A DNA stretch of 64,000 nt from Panaeolus papilionaceus (GCA_015501605.1 JADNRZ010000007.1:558001-622000), one strand, 5' to 3'; counted from the first letter of the stretch, positions 24,455 through 36,489 are shown. Notes: generated by a model not told the origin, from the sequence alone. Numbers and translations are program-made.

Positions 24455-25049
24455 ATGTTCCAAAACGCCGTTCGTGCAGCTCGCCCCGCCGTTCTTGCAG
24501 CGCGCTCATCGCTCAAGCCTTCTAACGCGGCCGTCCGCGCTTTCTCCAGTACCATTCGCGTTTCTTCCGGTGGTCCCCCTCCCCCTCAGTTGTATGGTAC
24601 TGGCGCGAAGGCTGGCACCGTGCCAACAGACATTGAACAGGCCACCGGTCTTGAGCGTCTGCAGCTTCTCGGAGAGCTTGAGGGTATCAAAGTTTTCGAC
24701 GACACTCCCCTCGATTCCAGCCGCATTGGCACCAAGGCCAACCCCGTTAAAGTTCTTGCTTATGTGCGTAAATTATTCCACCATAACGTGCTGACTGCAG
24801 CTGCTAATGTTCTGGGTCATTAAATAGGACGTTGAACGCATTGTTGGATGCACTGGTGTTCCTGCAGACTCGCATGATGTTACCTGGTTCACCCTGCACA
24901 AGGACAAGCAAGGTCGTTGCACTGAGTGTGGCTCCGGTACGTCTATGTCTTTTTTACGCCTAAACAAAACAACAAACTCATTCTGTGCTATGTCAGTTTA
25001 TGAAATCGACTTTCAGGGAGAAGAGCACACGGACCACCACCACCATTAA
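24455..25049 (+). CDS. COX4: Cytochrome c oxidase subunit 4 (COX4; animal COX5B)
   Basis: The nuclear-encoded, zinc-binding subunit of mitochondrial complex IV. Exons 24455-24763, 24828-24936 and 24997-25049 give 156 residues. The first 45 residues are rich in Ala, Arg and Ser with no acidic residues (MFQNAVRAARPAVLAARSSL), a clear mitochondrial presequence. The mature part reads EQATGLERLQLLGELEGIKVF and then the zinc site: C in VGCTGVP, H in SHDVTWFTLHKD and the pair CTECGS, ending VYEIDFQGEEH. The protein finishes with four consecutive His (HTDHHHH), a natural terminal run. Confidence 0.96.
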
Positions 25050-27099
25050 ACCGAGGCGCTTCGTAGAACTTCAATTAACATAGAGGACCAGATCGTATTG
25101 CCCTTGGCCAAGTTTAATATAACCACACAACTTTCTGGCCACCCACGTGTCCGTTGAATATCCCGTCCAAATCCTTTTTTAACCTTGATCTCTCAACTTT
25201 GCCACCTACAGTGTCTAATCTATTGATCAGACCTCCCCACCCGTCGTCTATACCCACTGCATCGTCTTAGTCCCTATTTCGCGGAAGCTATGGGCGCTAA
25301 ACAACAGAGCTTACATCATCTATGATTGGTGCCGTCGCTATTGGCCGTGTCTGCTGGGTATGTTATGGTCTCCTAAGCACTGTAGCAGTGGAAAAGTATA
25401 CATCTAGGCAGTCTGGTGTTTTTGGAGCGTCCAAAGGAAGCAAGGGCTCACTGAAGCCTAGCTACTTTGTTTCCGAAAGACCTATTCGACATGCATGCAT
25501 ATCATGTTTGGGATAGCTTGAACATGTAGCGAGAGCTCCATTCTGAGTCGGAGTCAAAGCCCAAGTATTTCGCTGAGACCGGGACCATCACTCCTCCGTT
25601 GCTAATGAATTGCCTACCATTAGTGTTGCCGCGAGCGCGAGCGAACTCCACTCGAGCCTACCATCACACAAATAGGTCTTTGGTCGACCCTTGCTGGAAA
25701 GCCGAGGGCGACTTTCATATTAATGGGGTGGGTCGGTTACTTGGGCAGGCGTGCCATCACAAAATAATGGTGTCCGCATTTTTTTGCTGTGCGTTCTCAA
25801 CGCGCGACCTGTCAAGACAGCAGGACCCCTTGTTTCCCTGGAGATGTATGTCATCGGGAGATAGGCTTTGGGACTCGGAGGTTGCTCTCTTTGCCTCGAT
25901 TACTAACATGCATTCAATAACGCTTCAATAATGATGGGATTTGAATGCATCTCGGCGCACCATGCAATACTGGTCAAAGTCATGTTTCTTGTCTTGATAG
26001 AGGTTCGCAATTTCAGAATTCCCTTTGGGTTTATTGCTCTCCGCTAGGTTTTACTGAAACGACTTCTCAGATCTCAAGGCTGTCTCAAGGTGCTCGAACA
26101 ACATACATTTTACTACGATTCCATATGCCGCTAGGTACCCATTAAAAGTCCCGGCGTGTGTCGATGTTAACCACCGAAGGTTCCATTGGCAAGGTGGCTA
26201 CCACAATTAGGTTCTCCCATATGAGGGGTGGGTATGTTCGAGCACTTCCATCTTTCGACATACTTATTATAAATACCAATATGAATAGTACGAAAGTCCT
26301 TCGGCGGTTCCTATTATTGTCGTCGCTTATCTTAATGTTGAGTGTGAAGGTAGCATATTGATTAATAAGGGCAAAACTAAAATGTTATGGGTATTGAAGG
26401 CGTATTCACTCAGAGTCAATGTAAAGATACCAGTGATATCTTCTGAATGATGTGACCTACTTTAGCAAATACATCTGAGGAGAGAGATACCGTGTCGTAG
26501 CACGCCGTTTCTACTTTGTTGATGAAGGGTTATCATAGACACCCAAAATCCGGTTAATGATGTACAAATGAAGTCATAGAGGAGCATAGACATGTTCAAT
26601 TTGCAGTAAGTGTTGTCAGTTGGCATGAACTTTTGGTCACTAATACTGGGTGTCTCGTAGATGTCTACATGGCAACCATTCACAAGAATCACTTGAAAGG
26701 ACTCACACAACCTTGATCAACATAATACTGACAGGCTTGGCGATCATCTTGTCAACCAAAAGCACGGTTGTCTCTCATCCGCTTTCTGTATTCCTCACCA
26801 TGCGGTTCTTGTTCACTTACTTATGTTGCTAGCAATTCTTCTGATCTCGTAAATTTCTTCGGTTGGCCGGATGAATTTGATGGTAACAGTTTCTTACTTA
26901 CACCTAGATTCCTTTGTTCCCTGGTTCAAATGAACTCCGCAGGAGTTGCTCGTTGACTCATATTCACGACTTACCTCAAGCGACTTGCTCAATTTTCGCC
27001 ATTTATCGAAGCATTGAGAAGGAAAGAAACGCGTATGTAGGTCGCGTAGGTTGCGTTTAGGGAGACATATGCCTTTTCCACAACAAAGAACCTTGATGG
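25050..27099. other. Gene-poor stretch with a possible transposase relic
   Basis: About 2 kb of AT-rich sequence with only short ORFs and no spliced gene I can build. One minus-strand ORF (26462-26710) is listed separately as a possible transposase fragment. No tRNA or terminal repeats were found by eye. Confidence 0.4.
26462..26710 (-). pseudogene. Possible decayed PIF/Harbinger-type transposase fragment
   Basis: An 82-codon open stretch with VILVNGCHVDIYETPS followed by NTYCKLNMSMLLYDF. This resembles the DGTH(V/I)xI...KxxYSLNxQ core of Harbinger-type DDE transposases, where the first catalytic Asp would be the N of VNGCH, hence degenerate. Neighbouring frames contain stops. The resemblance is weak and the stretch could be chance. 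Confidence 0.2.
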
Positions 27100-29944
27100 C
27101 ATGCCTACCATCAACACAATTATCCTGGATCGTCTCTCCTGAACCTCCTGACTAGTTAATTCATCCACGCCTCGGAACCTCTCGGTACCTTTAGTTAACA
27201 TAAGTCTGTATCTCGTCCTGGCGAGACTGTGGTGACATTATCTCGGTGCCTTTACTACCGAGCAGCCCCAGTCTTCAGGTTGGCAAAGCGACGCTTGGTG
27301 TATCGTGGTCCATTTGCGAAATAAAAGGAGTAGGATGTCTTTTCAAGTCCTCATCCTTTCTTTCCTCTTTCTTTTTGGTTCAGCGAACCGTAGACACTTG
27401 TGTCGTTGACGTCCAGTTCATTTCGTCTCCTTCATTTTTCGACCAGGTGTCTTTTTGATCTTTTTTTCATTCAAACTTCTTTTTCTTTTTTCTTTTTTCA
27501 AGGGTCTCTCGACGTCCACCACTTTCTTTCCACTTCCTCTGCTCTGTTATTTCATAATGATGTCTGTCAAGTTGAACTTTGTTTATATTGCGTTGTCTCT
27601 TCTTGCTACTTCTCAGCAAGCATTCGCCCGTGAAGCCATCCTGGAACGTGATGATCGCGCTGTTTACTTGCACCCTCGTCGATTCGGACAGGAAAACCCC
27701 ACTGTAATCCAGAAGCTTAGCGCGGCCTGTCCTGGCCAAGTTTGTGGAACGCTCGCAGGTGCAGCCATTACACCACTTCTCGCTGGTCAGCCCGAGTGTT
27801 CCCAACAGGACATGGCAGATGACATCATCGGTTAGACGCCATTCATTGTACACTTGATCTTTGTTGACGTGATCTAACATAAATTGCGCAGACGCCAGCA
27901 AGCAATTTGACGCTGCCACACAGGCCAACATGATTGCCATTGCCGTTGAATATCGTCAAGCCGAGAAGAACACTCCCCCTGTCAGTACCCACAACGTACT
28001 AGTGTGTTTATATGCTCATCCATTTTTCACAGGACTTTTCGACGAACCCTCCTGCTCTCCGCAACTCCGTCTTCTGCCAGAAAGCGCCTCGCAACGCAGA
28101 GTTGAATGGCCTGGTTCAGGCTCAAGACCCAGCCAACGATCCCGATTTGTTCTTCGACCCTGCGACCAAAACCACTGTTAGAAGAGGAACGCAAGCAAAT
28201 ACTGCTCCTTTCGGCGGAATAGCGTGAGTTTCGGATCAGGTACAACTATTCCCTGGCTTATCGTTATGTGCAGTGCTGCTCCCCCTGCTGCTCCTCCTGC
28301 CGCCCCTCCCGCTGCCCCTCCCGCTAATAACGGCAATGCTGGGAACAATGGCAACGCTGGCAATGCCGGCGCTATTGGTGACTTTGGACGTTGCAGTGTT
28401 CCCGAGATTGAGTTTGCTGCTGGCTTCGACAACCGACGCGAGACTAGCTTCCGCCCCAAGGATCCTGGTACACAAATCATCCATTGATTTTTACTTATCA
28501 TACTCAACGGTTCATGGACAGCTTCGTTCACTCAAGGCTCAGCTCAGAACATCAACATTGTCACCCGTGCCATGTGCGACCAGCTTGTGAACACTTGCGG
28601 CGCTGACGCGACCGCTCGGGCTACCTGTGCGCGCGCTCAAACCGCTGCCGCTGCTGCACCAGTTGGCAGCGGTGCTCAAGCTGATGCTTTCAATGCTGTG
28701 TTCGGAATCAACACCGTACGTAAAGTTGGCCTATAAAAAAAATTACCGCTGTCTGAACGAATGTATTACAGAACTTCGTGGCTGTCCAGCAGATCGACAA
28801 TCAAGGTCGAGCTGTCGGCGGTGCTGCTGCTGCCCCTGCTAACAACAACAACAACAACACCGGAAACAACAACGGGAACGTAGGAAACAACGGGAATGCA
28901 GGAAACAACGGGAACGTAGGAAACAACGCAGGAAACGCTGGCGCCATTGGTGACTTTGGTCGCTGCAGTGTTCCCGAAATTGAGTTTGCTGCTGGCTTCG
29001 ACAACCGTCGCGAGACTAGCTTCCGTCCCAAGGATCCTGGTATGTCGCCTGGGCACTATCTCTTCCATTGTTATCCTGATGACTTGCATGCAGCCTCGTT
29101 CACTCAAGGCTCAGCTCAGAACATCAATATCATCACCCGCGCCATGTGTGACCAGCTCGTGAACACTTGCGGCGCTGATGCGACTGCTCGAGCCACCTGT
29201 GCACGCGCTCAGACCGCTGCGGCTGCTGCCCCTGTTGGAAGCGGTGCTCAAGCTGACGCCTTCAACGCCGTGTTTGGAATCAATACCGTGAGTTTTTGCA
29301 TGATATGTATGGACTATGTCTCATCCCGATCTTTTAGAACTTCGTCAACGTGCAGCAAATCGACAACCAAGGCAGAGCCGTCGGCGCCGCAGCTGCTCAA
29401 CCCGCTCCCGCCAATGACAACGGCGGCAACAACAACGGCAACGGCAACAACAACAATAACAATGCAGGAAACAACAATAACAACAACGCAGGTGCTGGTG
29501 GAAACCTCCAAGCCTTCACAGGCAACCTTGGTGGGGTTGTTGCACCCACTGTGACTGCTCTTGGAAACGGCCAATTCCAAGTTGCCAACAATGCTGCTTT
29601 CAACAACCTCAGGAGCGCCGTAGTCCGCTCATGGTGAGCTCGAGTCCACATAATCCCGTCTTAGTTTTTAACCAGTTCTATCCAGTGATGTCCAGAACAA
29701 TCAATGTGCTAATGCTGCCAATGCCTCAGGTAACCAGAATGGCTTCAATGTTCCTGCTTGCAATGCCCAGCAAGCTCAATGCATTGCTCAGGCCGGCAAC
29801 TAAGCCCTTATGTTTGATGATACATTTATGTTCCCTTAATTTTATCATTAGATTATTCGTCTGTTTACACTGTAGCCATAGCATCATTCACTCCGTTTCG
29901 TTGTTTATCAATACATTCACGTGCTGGACCCTTGAAAACTCGTC
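27100..29944 (+). repeat. Duplicated unit, copy 1 (promoter + Asn-rich gene + 3' flank)
   Basis: Segment shared with 33290-36200. Matching landmarks run from TGCCTACCATCA upstream, through ggttggcaaagc and acacttgtgtcgttgacgtc in the 5' flank and the whole gene, to gtgctggacccttgaa in the 3' flank. Order and spacing are preserved. Similarity is moderate in the flanks and outer introns but near-perfect in parts of the gene. Confidence 0.75.
27557..29803 (+). CDS. Secreted Asn-rich protein with two internal Cys-containing repeats, copy A
   Basis: I do not recognise the family. Exons 27557-27830, 27892-27980, 28033-28223, 28274-28467, 28522-28715, 28772-29039, 29094-29287, 29338-29633 and 29686-29803 give about 605 residues. 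A signal peptide (LNFVYIALSLLATSQQAFA) is followed by a domain with CPGQVCGTLAG and QPECSQQ. A Pro/Ala linker comes next, then two copies of a unit of about 110 residues: FGRCSVPEIEFAAGFDNR, ASFTQGSAQNINI, RAMCDQLVNTCGADATARATC, NFVxVQQIDNQGRAV. Units are separated by Asn/Gly low-complexity (NNNNNNTGNNNGN). The C-terminal domain has four Cys (VQNNQCANAAN, PACNAQQAQC). There is no GPI tail, so it is probably secreted. Each repeat has introns at the same two positions. A second copy of the gene starts at 33689. Confidence 0.85.
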
Positions 29945-32900
29945 GGATGCGTGAGCGTTAGACTCCAATCTTTTATGCTGTTTCATTGTCCTAAACCCTG
30001 TGGGCAACTGCGGTGAAGTAAAACCGCAGAATAACCCATTGTACAATCGCTGTGGCTTGTCGTTCTCACAGTCGTATTGAAGGTGGCTTCTGTGGGCCGT
30101 GAGTCTTGGCAATCAGTACAAGGGTCCGCGGAATGATTATGTTGTTTCAGGATTGGCTCCCTATACTAGTGGTGTATACGTGCAACTCGCCAATTGTGAT
30201 GTCGTCACATAGGCGCCCAAATGTTCCATCAAACAACAAGCACAAATACAGTCTAAATCCACAGTAAACGTCATTGGTGACTTACCATAGGGCCAATGAC
30301 GGAGGCGGAAAGCATTGACGCCCTTTGGAGAATTAAATCATGTACAAATCCCTCGCAAGGACAAGCAAGTAATACCTACAACCCTACCGCGCTAGATATG
30401 TTGCACCATTCGAAATCTGGCTACCGTCCTCTACGTATCTACAAGCGCACTTACTAGCGAGAACACGCCCAAGTCGGAGTCTTAGCTCGAGAAGCAGGCA
30501 GGAGTTCGGCAACTTGAAGTTAGGCAAAAATGCAGACGTTCCAGTGGATGTGGGTGATTCAGAAAGAGAAAGAGAGATACACATACCATCTCAGAGTCAT
30601 AGTACGGTTGGGTAGTATATGTAATATTGTTTACAACCACCGGAGCGTAAAGCATAGTAATGACTCCAATGTTGACAGAAACCAGTGCGGCACTCAATAA
30701 ACAAGCTAACGATGGTCATCCACCCCGGCGGGGTCGTAGAATGCATTGTCATGTATACATGGTTACTTGATAGTACTGTGTTTTCGATGGCGAAATTGAC
30801 ATCTAGACCTGTTTACACCCAGTAAACCTGAGTACCGCTTTTTGGCTGGCTAGGTTAAAATTTCCGCTTGTTAATTACTTGAACAGCCCGGCTATGATCT
30901 TGGTCAGAAATCAAATGGGTCGAGGGCATTCGTAAGTTGGAAATTCCGGGGAACAATTCCGGCGATCAGTCCGGCGGAAAATGCCGGTCAAGTCTTCAAG
31001 CACAAGCATTCAGGCTCAAAAACATGCTAAACACCCCAAATTAATTGGAAAATCCCATTTAAAGTCATGAAATTGGATATGGTAGCAATTTGGTCAATTA
31101 AGCGAGATTTTTGGGCGAGCACATGGTGTTTGGGTCGAGACACCACATTCGTCACATTGTCACAAAGTAGTCTGGTCAGTGCGACACTAGATTAGCATTT
31201 AAAACGGGCCCGACTGCCAGTAAAAATAGTCATGATTTCATTGTTAGACGCTTGTAGGCCTGAAAATTAAACTATTACTTTGAATTCAATAAAAAAACAG
31301 ATGAATACTAGCCTGTCAGCACAACATTCACACTAGCTCAAATCTCTCTCAATTTCACGTGTATCAAGGGAATAAAATTCTGAGTAACCACACAGAAAAT
31401 GTTTCTAGTCCTCCACACATATAAATCTGTTCTTTTTTTTGACTAAGCGCTCAAGATACATGGCAAGCGTTCACTATTACTTTGCGCTTGTGACTTGTTG
31501 GTGAAGGCCGATGCTTCGCAAGGCGGTACGAGTCCTCAAGGTGGCGTCTTACGTAAACGCATGCATCAAATTCGACAAAACACAAGGTCGTGAATGACAT
31601 TCCTAAAGATAGAGTCGATTAGTGTTACATAGCTAGAGAGTTACTTCTGAAGGACAAAGAGCAAATGTATCAACTACGATATACTGCCCATGGAAAAATT
31701 TGAAACGACAGAGTACAGTTTTTTGGGGGGGAGGATAAATTCTGCAGATGCATTGAACAACTACAAAGATAACAGGCAGCAGATACTAGATTAAGATATG
31801 AATCAGTAAAGTAATAGGTGGCACATGAGGAGGAACAGAATACCTGTGTGCATCTGGCAACAACACGACCGAATTTCTCTAGTAACTGCAACTGGCTATG
31901 GAATGCGTATTCCATAGATTCCCTGGCATTGGGAGGATAAAAGGGGCGACTGGTACAAGGTAGGTGAGAGAGAGCGAGGGGGGTAATTAAAAATATTTCT
32001 AGAGGGCTTCAAGCCTTGCATCACAGGCTACATTTCCAAAGCCTTCAGAAGGTGTAAATGCGCGGTCCAAGACGATGTCCTAAAACGGTGCTGATATCAT
32101 TACATAATGCTCGCAAAACCGTTTCAAAAGCCCTCCTTCAGAGGTAGAACGGGAACTCCCGAACTATGCTTGCGTAATGCTCGCAGAACCGTTTCAAAAA
32201 CGGACAATAAAACTCGTCCTATAAATAGGACTCGTAACGACAACCCCTCCAAGTGTATCACACAGCTGATCGGCCCGTGATTGTTCCCCGGACTTTTCTC
32301 CCGGACTTTCCATGTTCGGGATGCATTGAATGGGTCCCACCTTTCCTGTGGGCTGTGGCTGTGACTGAACTGCTTGATCTGCGATAAATACCAGGTTTTC
32401 TCCCCCCGTTGCTGCTCCGCCTCTGTAGAGGCTCGCAAAATGCACTCTACGCACGCCCAATTAGTTTTTTAAACTTTTTTTTCTTCGTCAAAAGCAACAG
32501 GGAATGGAATTGGAAAACATACTATTTATAGGGTATGAAATAGCATTTGGTTGGGGCCCTGTCGCGTAGTCTGCGTGCGCACTCACTTGCAAACTGCAGT
32601 CACGGTTCTGTTCCTCAAGTCTGATGCATTTGTCCCTAGTGATTGCCTTGCTCATAGTGCAACTAGCCTCAGAACGTCAATCGGAAGAAAGCAAGCAAAT
32701 TCCCAAGCTATGTACATCATCTGTATACGTGTTCGATAGTCACGAAGAAATCCGGAAATCCAGAGGGTGATGCATGCAGTCCCTTCCATCTGGCTGTCGC
32801 ATGCATAATCACAAATTCAGAAAGCAAACACTGGGGTATATGACAAAGTACCTGATGCCAAGTGTAGGTCCTATAAATTGTATGTATATCGATACCTAGG

Positions 32901-33289
32901 GTGGCAAAACAGCTGGCCGTGTGCAAATACGACAACAGATGAGTATATTAAGCGCATATTCAAGCCCTCGAGTTCATTACTTTTGCGATCTGGGTGTGCT
33001 TGCCATGAGCGCCCAGACCGCGGCTCCCCTTTTTAGTGAAACGTTGACTTTTCAGACCCGTGAGATTCGGTCATGTGCATGGATGAAGTTAAGTTTGCTT
33101 CTGCGACAGTAGCAACACCTACTCCAGGACAGTCAGGCACCTTGAGGCTAGGGGCGCTTAAGGGGCTTCAAGGGGACCCAACCTGCTCCTGCTTCGTGCA
33201 TACTGATACCATGACCACTATCTCTTTCAAATTGCTTTCCATAATACATAAGTAACAGGTATGTATCTCGACTTTTTTGGAGCACGCTG
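29945..33289. other. Gene-poor spacer between the two Asn-rich genes
   Basis: About 3.3 kb, AT-rich, with only short uninformative ORFs (for example 32124-32438 on the minus strand). It contains one near-perfect short direct repeat (32106-32129 and 32176-32199) and a G-run near 31724. I could not recognise a TE. Confidence 0.4.
32106..32199. repeat. Short direct repeat, 24 bp x 2
   Basis: The two copies (32106-32129 and 32176-32199) read aatgctcgcaaaaccgtttc and aatgctcgcagaaccgtttc, each followed by aaaa, one mismatch in 24 bp, 70 bp apart. Function unknown. Confidence 0.6.
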
Positions 33290-36200
33290 GTGCATGCCTA
33301 CCATCAGCTACCATCAATTTCCTAGATTTTCGGACCCTCTAGTCAACGCTTGTTTCTTTGTCCTGGAAAAAGTGGTGAAGGCTTTCGGCAGCTTTAACAT
33401 TATGATCCTCACTTCAGGTTGGCAAAGCAACAACCCAAGAGCATGTGGGCCCTTTTGCAATAAAACTGGCCGCATAATTAATGGAAGCTCATCCTTTCCT
33501 CTCTCTCTCTTTTCTTTTGGTTCAGTGAACCCTAGACACTTGTGTCGTTGACGTCCAGCTCATTTTCGTCTCCTTCAATCTTTCGACCGGGTGTCTTTTT
33601 GACTTTCCTTTCCTTCCATTTCTTTTCGTTTTTCAAGGGTCTCTCGGCGTCTATCACTCTCATTTTCTATTTTCACCCACTGTTGACCATGGCTGTCAAG
33701 CTGAACTTCGTATACCTAGCCTTATCCATTCTCGCCATCTCTCAGCAGGTGCTGGGTAGGGAAGCTGTCATGGAGCGCGATGATCGTGCTGTTTACTTGC
33801 ACCCTCGCCGATTCGGTCAGGAACAACCTGCCGTAATCCAGAAGCTTCGCGCAGCCTGTCCTGGACAAGTTTGTGGAACGCTCGCAGGTGCAGCAATTAC
33901 ACCCCTTCTCGCTGCTCAGCCTGAGTGCTCCCAACAGGATATGGCAGATGATATCATCGGTTAGATGCCATTTGTGTTGCACTTGATCTTGTTTGGCATC
34001 TGACATAAATTTCATTTAGACGCTAGCAAGCAGTTTGATGCTGCCACACAGGCCAACATGATTGCCATTGCCGTTGAATATCGTCAAGCCGAGAAGAACA
34101 CTCCCCCTGTAGGATTTTGCTGTATATGCATTTTTCGCTGTACTCATGTGGGTTGTCTAGGATTTTTCGACAAACCCTCCTACTCTGCGCAATTCGGTCT
34201 TCTGCCAGAAGGCACCTCGCAATGTGGAGCTAAATGGCCTGGTTCAGGCTCAGGACCCAGCCAACGACCCTGATTTGTTCTTCGACCCTGCGACCAAAAC
34301 CACGGTCAGAAGAGGAACACAAGCAAATACTGCTCCCTTTGGTCAACAAGGCGGTCAAGTGTGGGTCTTGATCTGAATGAAGCTTATAGTTATCTGATAA
34401 GTATTTTCCTTCAAGTCCTCCAGCTCCTCCTGTGGCTACTCCTGAGCCTACTCCCGCTGCCCCAGCCGAAAGTGCCACCGACTGCCCTGTATGTTTTGTC
34501 TACACTTGCTTTTCATCACTTGATACTGATGACAGCCCTCAGAGCTTTGTTACTGTAACAGTGACTTCCACTGTTGCAGCACCAACCGCAACTGCTCCTG
34601 CGGTCGACAATGGCAATGTTGGCAACATTGGTGACTTTGGAAGGTGCACAGTGCCCGAAATTGAGTTTGCTGCTGGCTTCGACAACCGTCGCGAGACTAG
34701 CTTCCGCCCCAAGGATCCTGGTATGTCGCCTGGGCACTATTTCTTCCATTGTTATCCTGATGACTTGCACGCAGCCTCGTTCACCCAAGGCTCAGCTCAG
34801 AACATCAACATTATCACCCGTGCCATGTGCGACCAGCTTGTGAACACTTGCGGCGCTGACGCGACCGCTCGGGCTACCTGTGCGCGCGCTCAAACCGCTG
34901 CCGCTGCTGCACCAGTTGGCAGCGGTGCTCAAGCTGATGCTTTCAATGCTGTGTTCGGAATCAACACCGTACGTAAAGTTGGCCTATAAAAAAAATTACC
35001 GCTGTCTGAACGAATGTATTACAGAACTTCGTGGCTGTCCAGCAGATCGACAATCAAGGTCGAGCTGTCGGCGGTGCTGCTGCTGCCCCTGCTAACAACA
35101 ACAACAACAACACCGGAAACAACAACGGGAACGTAGGAAACAACGGGAATGCAGGAAACAACGGGAACGTAGGAAACAACGGGAACGTAGGAAACAACGG
35201 GAACGTAGGAAACAACGCAGGAAACGCTGGCGCCATTGGTGACTTTGGTCGCTGCAGTGTTCCCGAAATTGAGTTTGCTGCTGGCTTCGACAACCGTCGC
35301 GAGACTAGCTTCCGCCCCAAGGATCCTGGTATGCTGCTTGGGCACTCTTTTTTCCATCTTGTTATCCTGACGACTTGCACGCAGCCTCGTTCACTCAAGG
35401 CTCAGCTCAGAACATCAATATCATCACCCGCGCCATGTGTGACCAGCTCGTGAACACTTGCGGCGCTGATGCGACTGCTCGAGCCACCTGTGCACGCGCT
35501 CAGACCGCTGCGGCTGCTGCCCCTGTTGGAAGCGGTGCTCAAGCTGACGCCTTCAACGCCGTGTTTGGAATCAATACCGTGAGTTTTTGCATGATATGTA
35601 TGGACTATGTCTCATCCCGATCTTTTAGAACTTCGTCAACGTGCAGCAAATCGACAACCAAGGCAGAGCCGTCGGCGCCGCAGCTGCTCAACCCGCTCCC
35701 GCCAATGGCAACGGCAACATAGGAAATAACAACGACAGCGCAGATGCTGGTGCAAATCTCCAAACCTTCGCAGGTAATCTTGGCGGGGTTGTTGCACCCA
35801 CTGTGACTGCTCTTGGAAACGGCCAATTCCAAGTTGCCAATAACGCTGCCTTCAACAACCGAAGGAATGCCGTAGTCCGCTCATGGTAACTCTACTCCAA
35901 CAGCTGTTTTTGTCTCAGGCTATCCTTGATTCTAACGCTCGTTCGTCTAGTGATGTACAAAATAACCAGTGCGCCAATGCTGCCAATGCTTCAGGCAACC
36001 GGAATGGGTTCAATGTCGCTGCTTGCAACACTCAGCAAGCTCAGTGCATTGCTCAAGCTGGAAACTAATGCCCTGCCTTTGATGATAAATTTCAAGTCCA
36101 TTTCACGTCTTCAATTTCTTGCGTTACCTTGTCGCTACACTATCCCTCACTCATTGTATTTTTTGTTATTCAATACATTCATGTGCTGGACCCTTGAATT
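33290..36200 (+). repeat. Duplicated unit, copy 2
   Basis: Partner of 27100-29944, in direct orientation, starting about 6.2 kb downstream of copy 1. It includes the same promoter landmarks and the same 3' flank sequence (gtgctggacccttgaa near 36184). Confidence 0.75.
33689..36068 (+). CDS. Secreted Asn-rich protein with two internal Cys-containing repeats, copy B
   Basis: Paralogue of the 27557 gene with the same architecture. Exons 33689-33959, 34020-34108, 34161-34360, 34416-34720, 34775-34968, 35025-35328, 35385-35578, 35629-35885 and 35951-36068 give about 643 residues. The signal peptide is KLNFVYLALSILAISQQVLG. It differs from copy A by a Pro/Thr/Val-rich insert before the first repeat (TPEPTPAAPAES, SFVTVTVTSTVAAP), two extra GNNGNV-type hexapeptides in the Asn-rich spacer and a shorter second spacer. 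In-frame sequence at 34489-34542 could be an optional 54-bp intron. The start ATG at 33689 is followed by the same VKLNF as copy A. Function unknown; a secreted wall or effector-like role is only a guess. Confidence 0.84.
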
Positions 36201-36489
36201 ATACGCCTGACGAAAGAAGTCTGAATTTCATTTCTGCCATTGTGAAGTTTGGATGGGGGATTAGACGAACTATGACATAACCTCCCCACGGTTGATACAG
36301 CTTCAGCCTTCATGGCACCAGGCAGGGCTGTCAATATTCTTCTCTCACAGCGATCCCTGATTGGTTATGACACCATAGATGTCTGAAATGGTGCATCTGT
36401 GCCCCTTCTCTTGAATATTTGAATATCCTTTCAAATTCACACTGCCCATCCTGTTTTTACTGGCGCTCATCCAAAAACCTTTCAGTTGA
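36201..36489. promoter_or_regulatory. Promoter region of the permease gene
   Basis: 289 bp between the second duplicated unit and the permease start. I see no strong TATA box and no gene. Confidence 0.3.

Noticed and set aside
25041..25049. His tag-like run at the end of COX4 as an engineered tag
   Set aside because: It is four His in a normal genomic exon after a conserved C terminus, so a natural sequence.
27455..27556. An earlier in-frame start for Asn-rich copy A
   Set aside because: The extension is a Phe/Ser pyrimidine-tract translation from the 5' leader; the ATG at 27557 is followed by a good signal peptide and matches copy B.
28840..28930. CRISPR-like or minisatellite array
   Set aside because: The repeats are coding GNNGN(V/A) units in frame within an exon, with no spacers; this is a eukaryotic genome.
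32124..32438. 104-codon minus-strand ORF
   Set aside because: No similarity to known proteins by eye, and it spans the short direct repeat; treated as chance.
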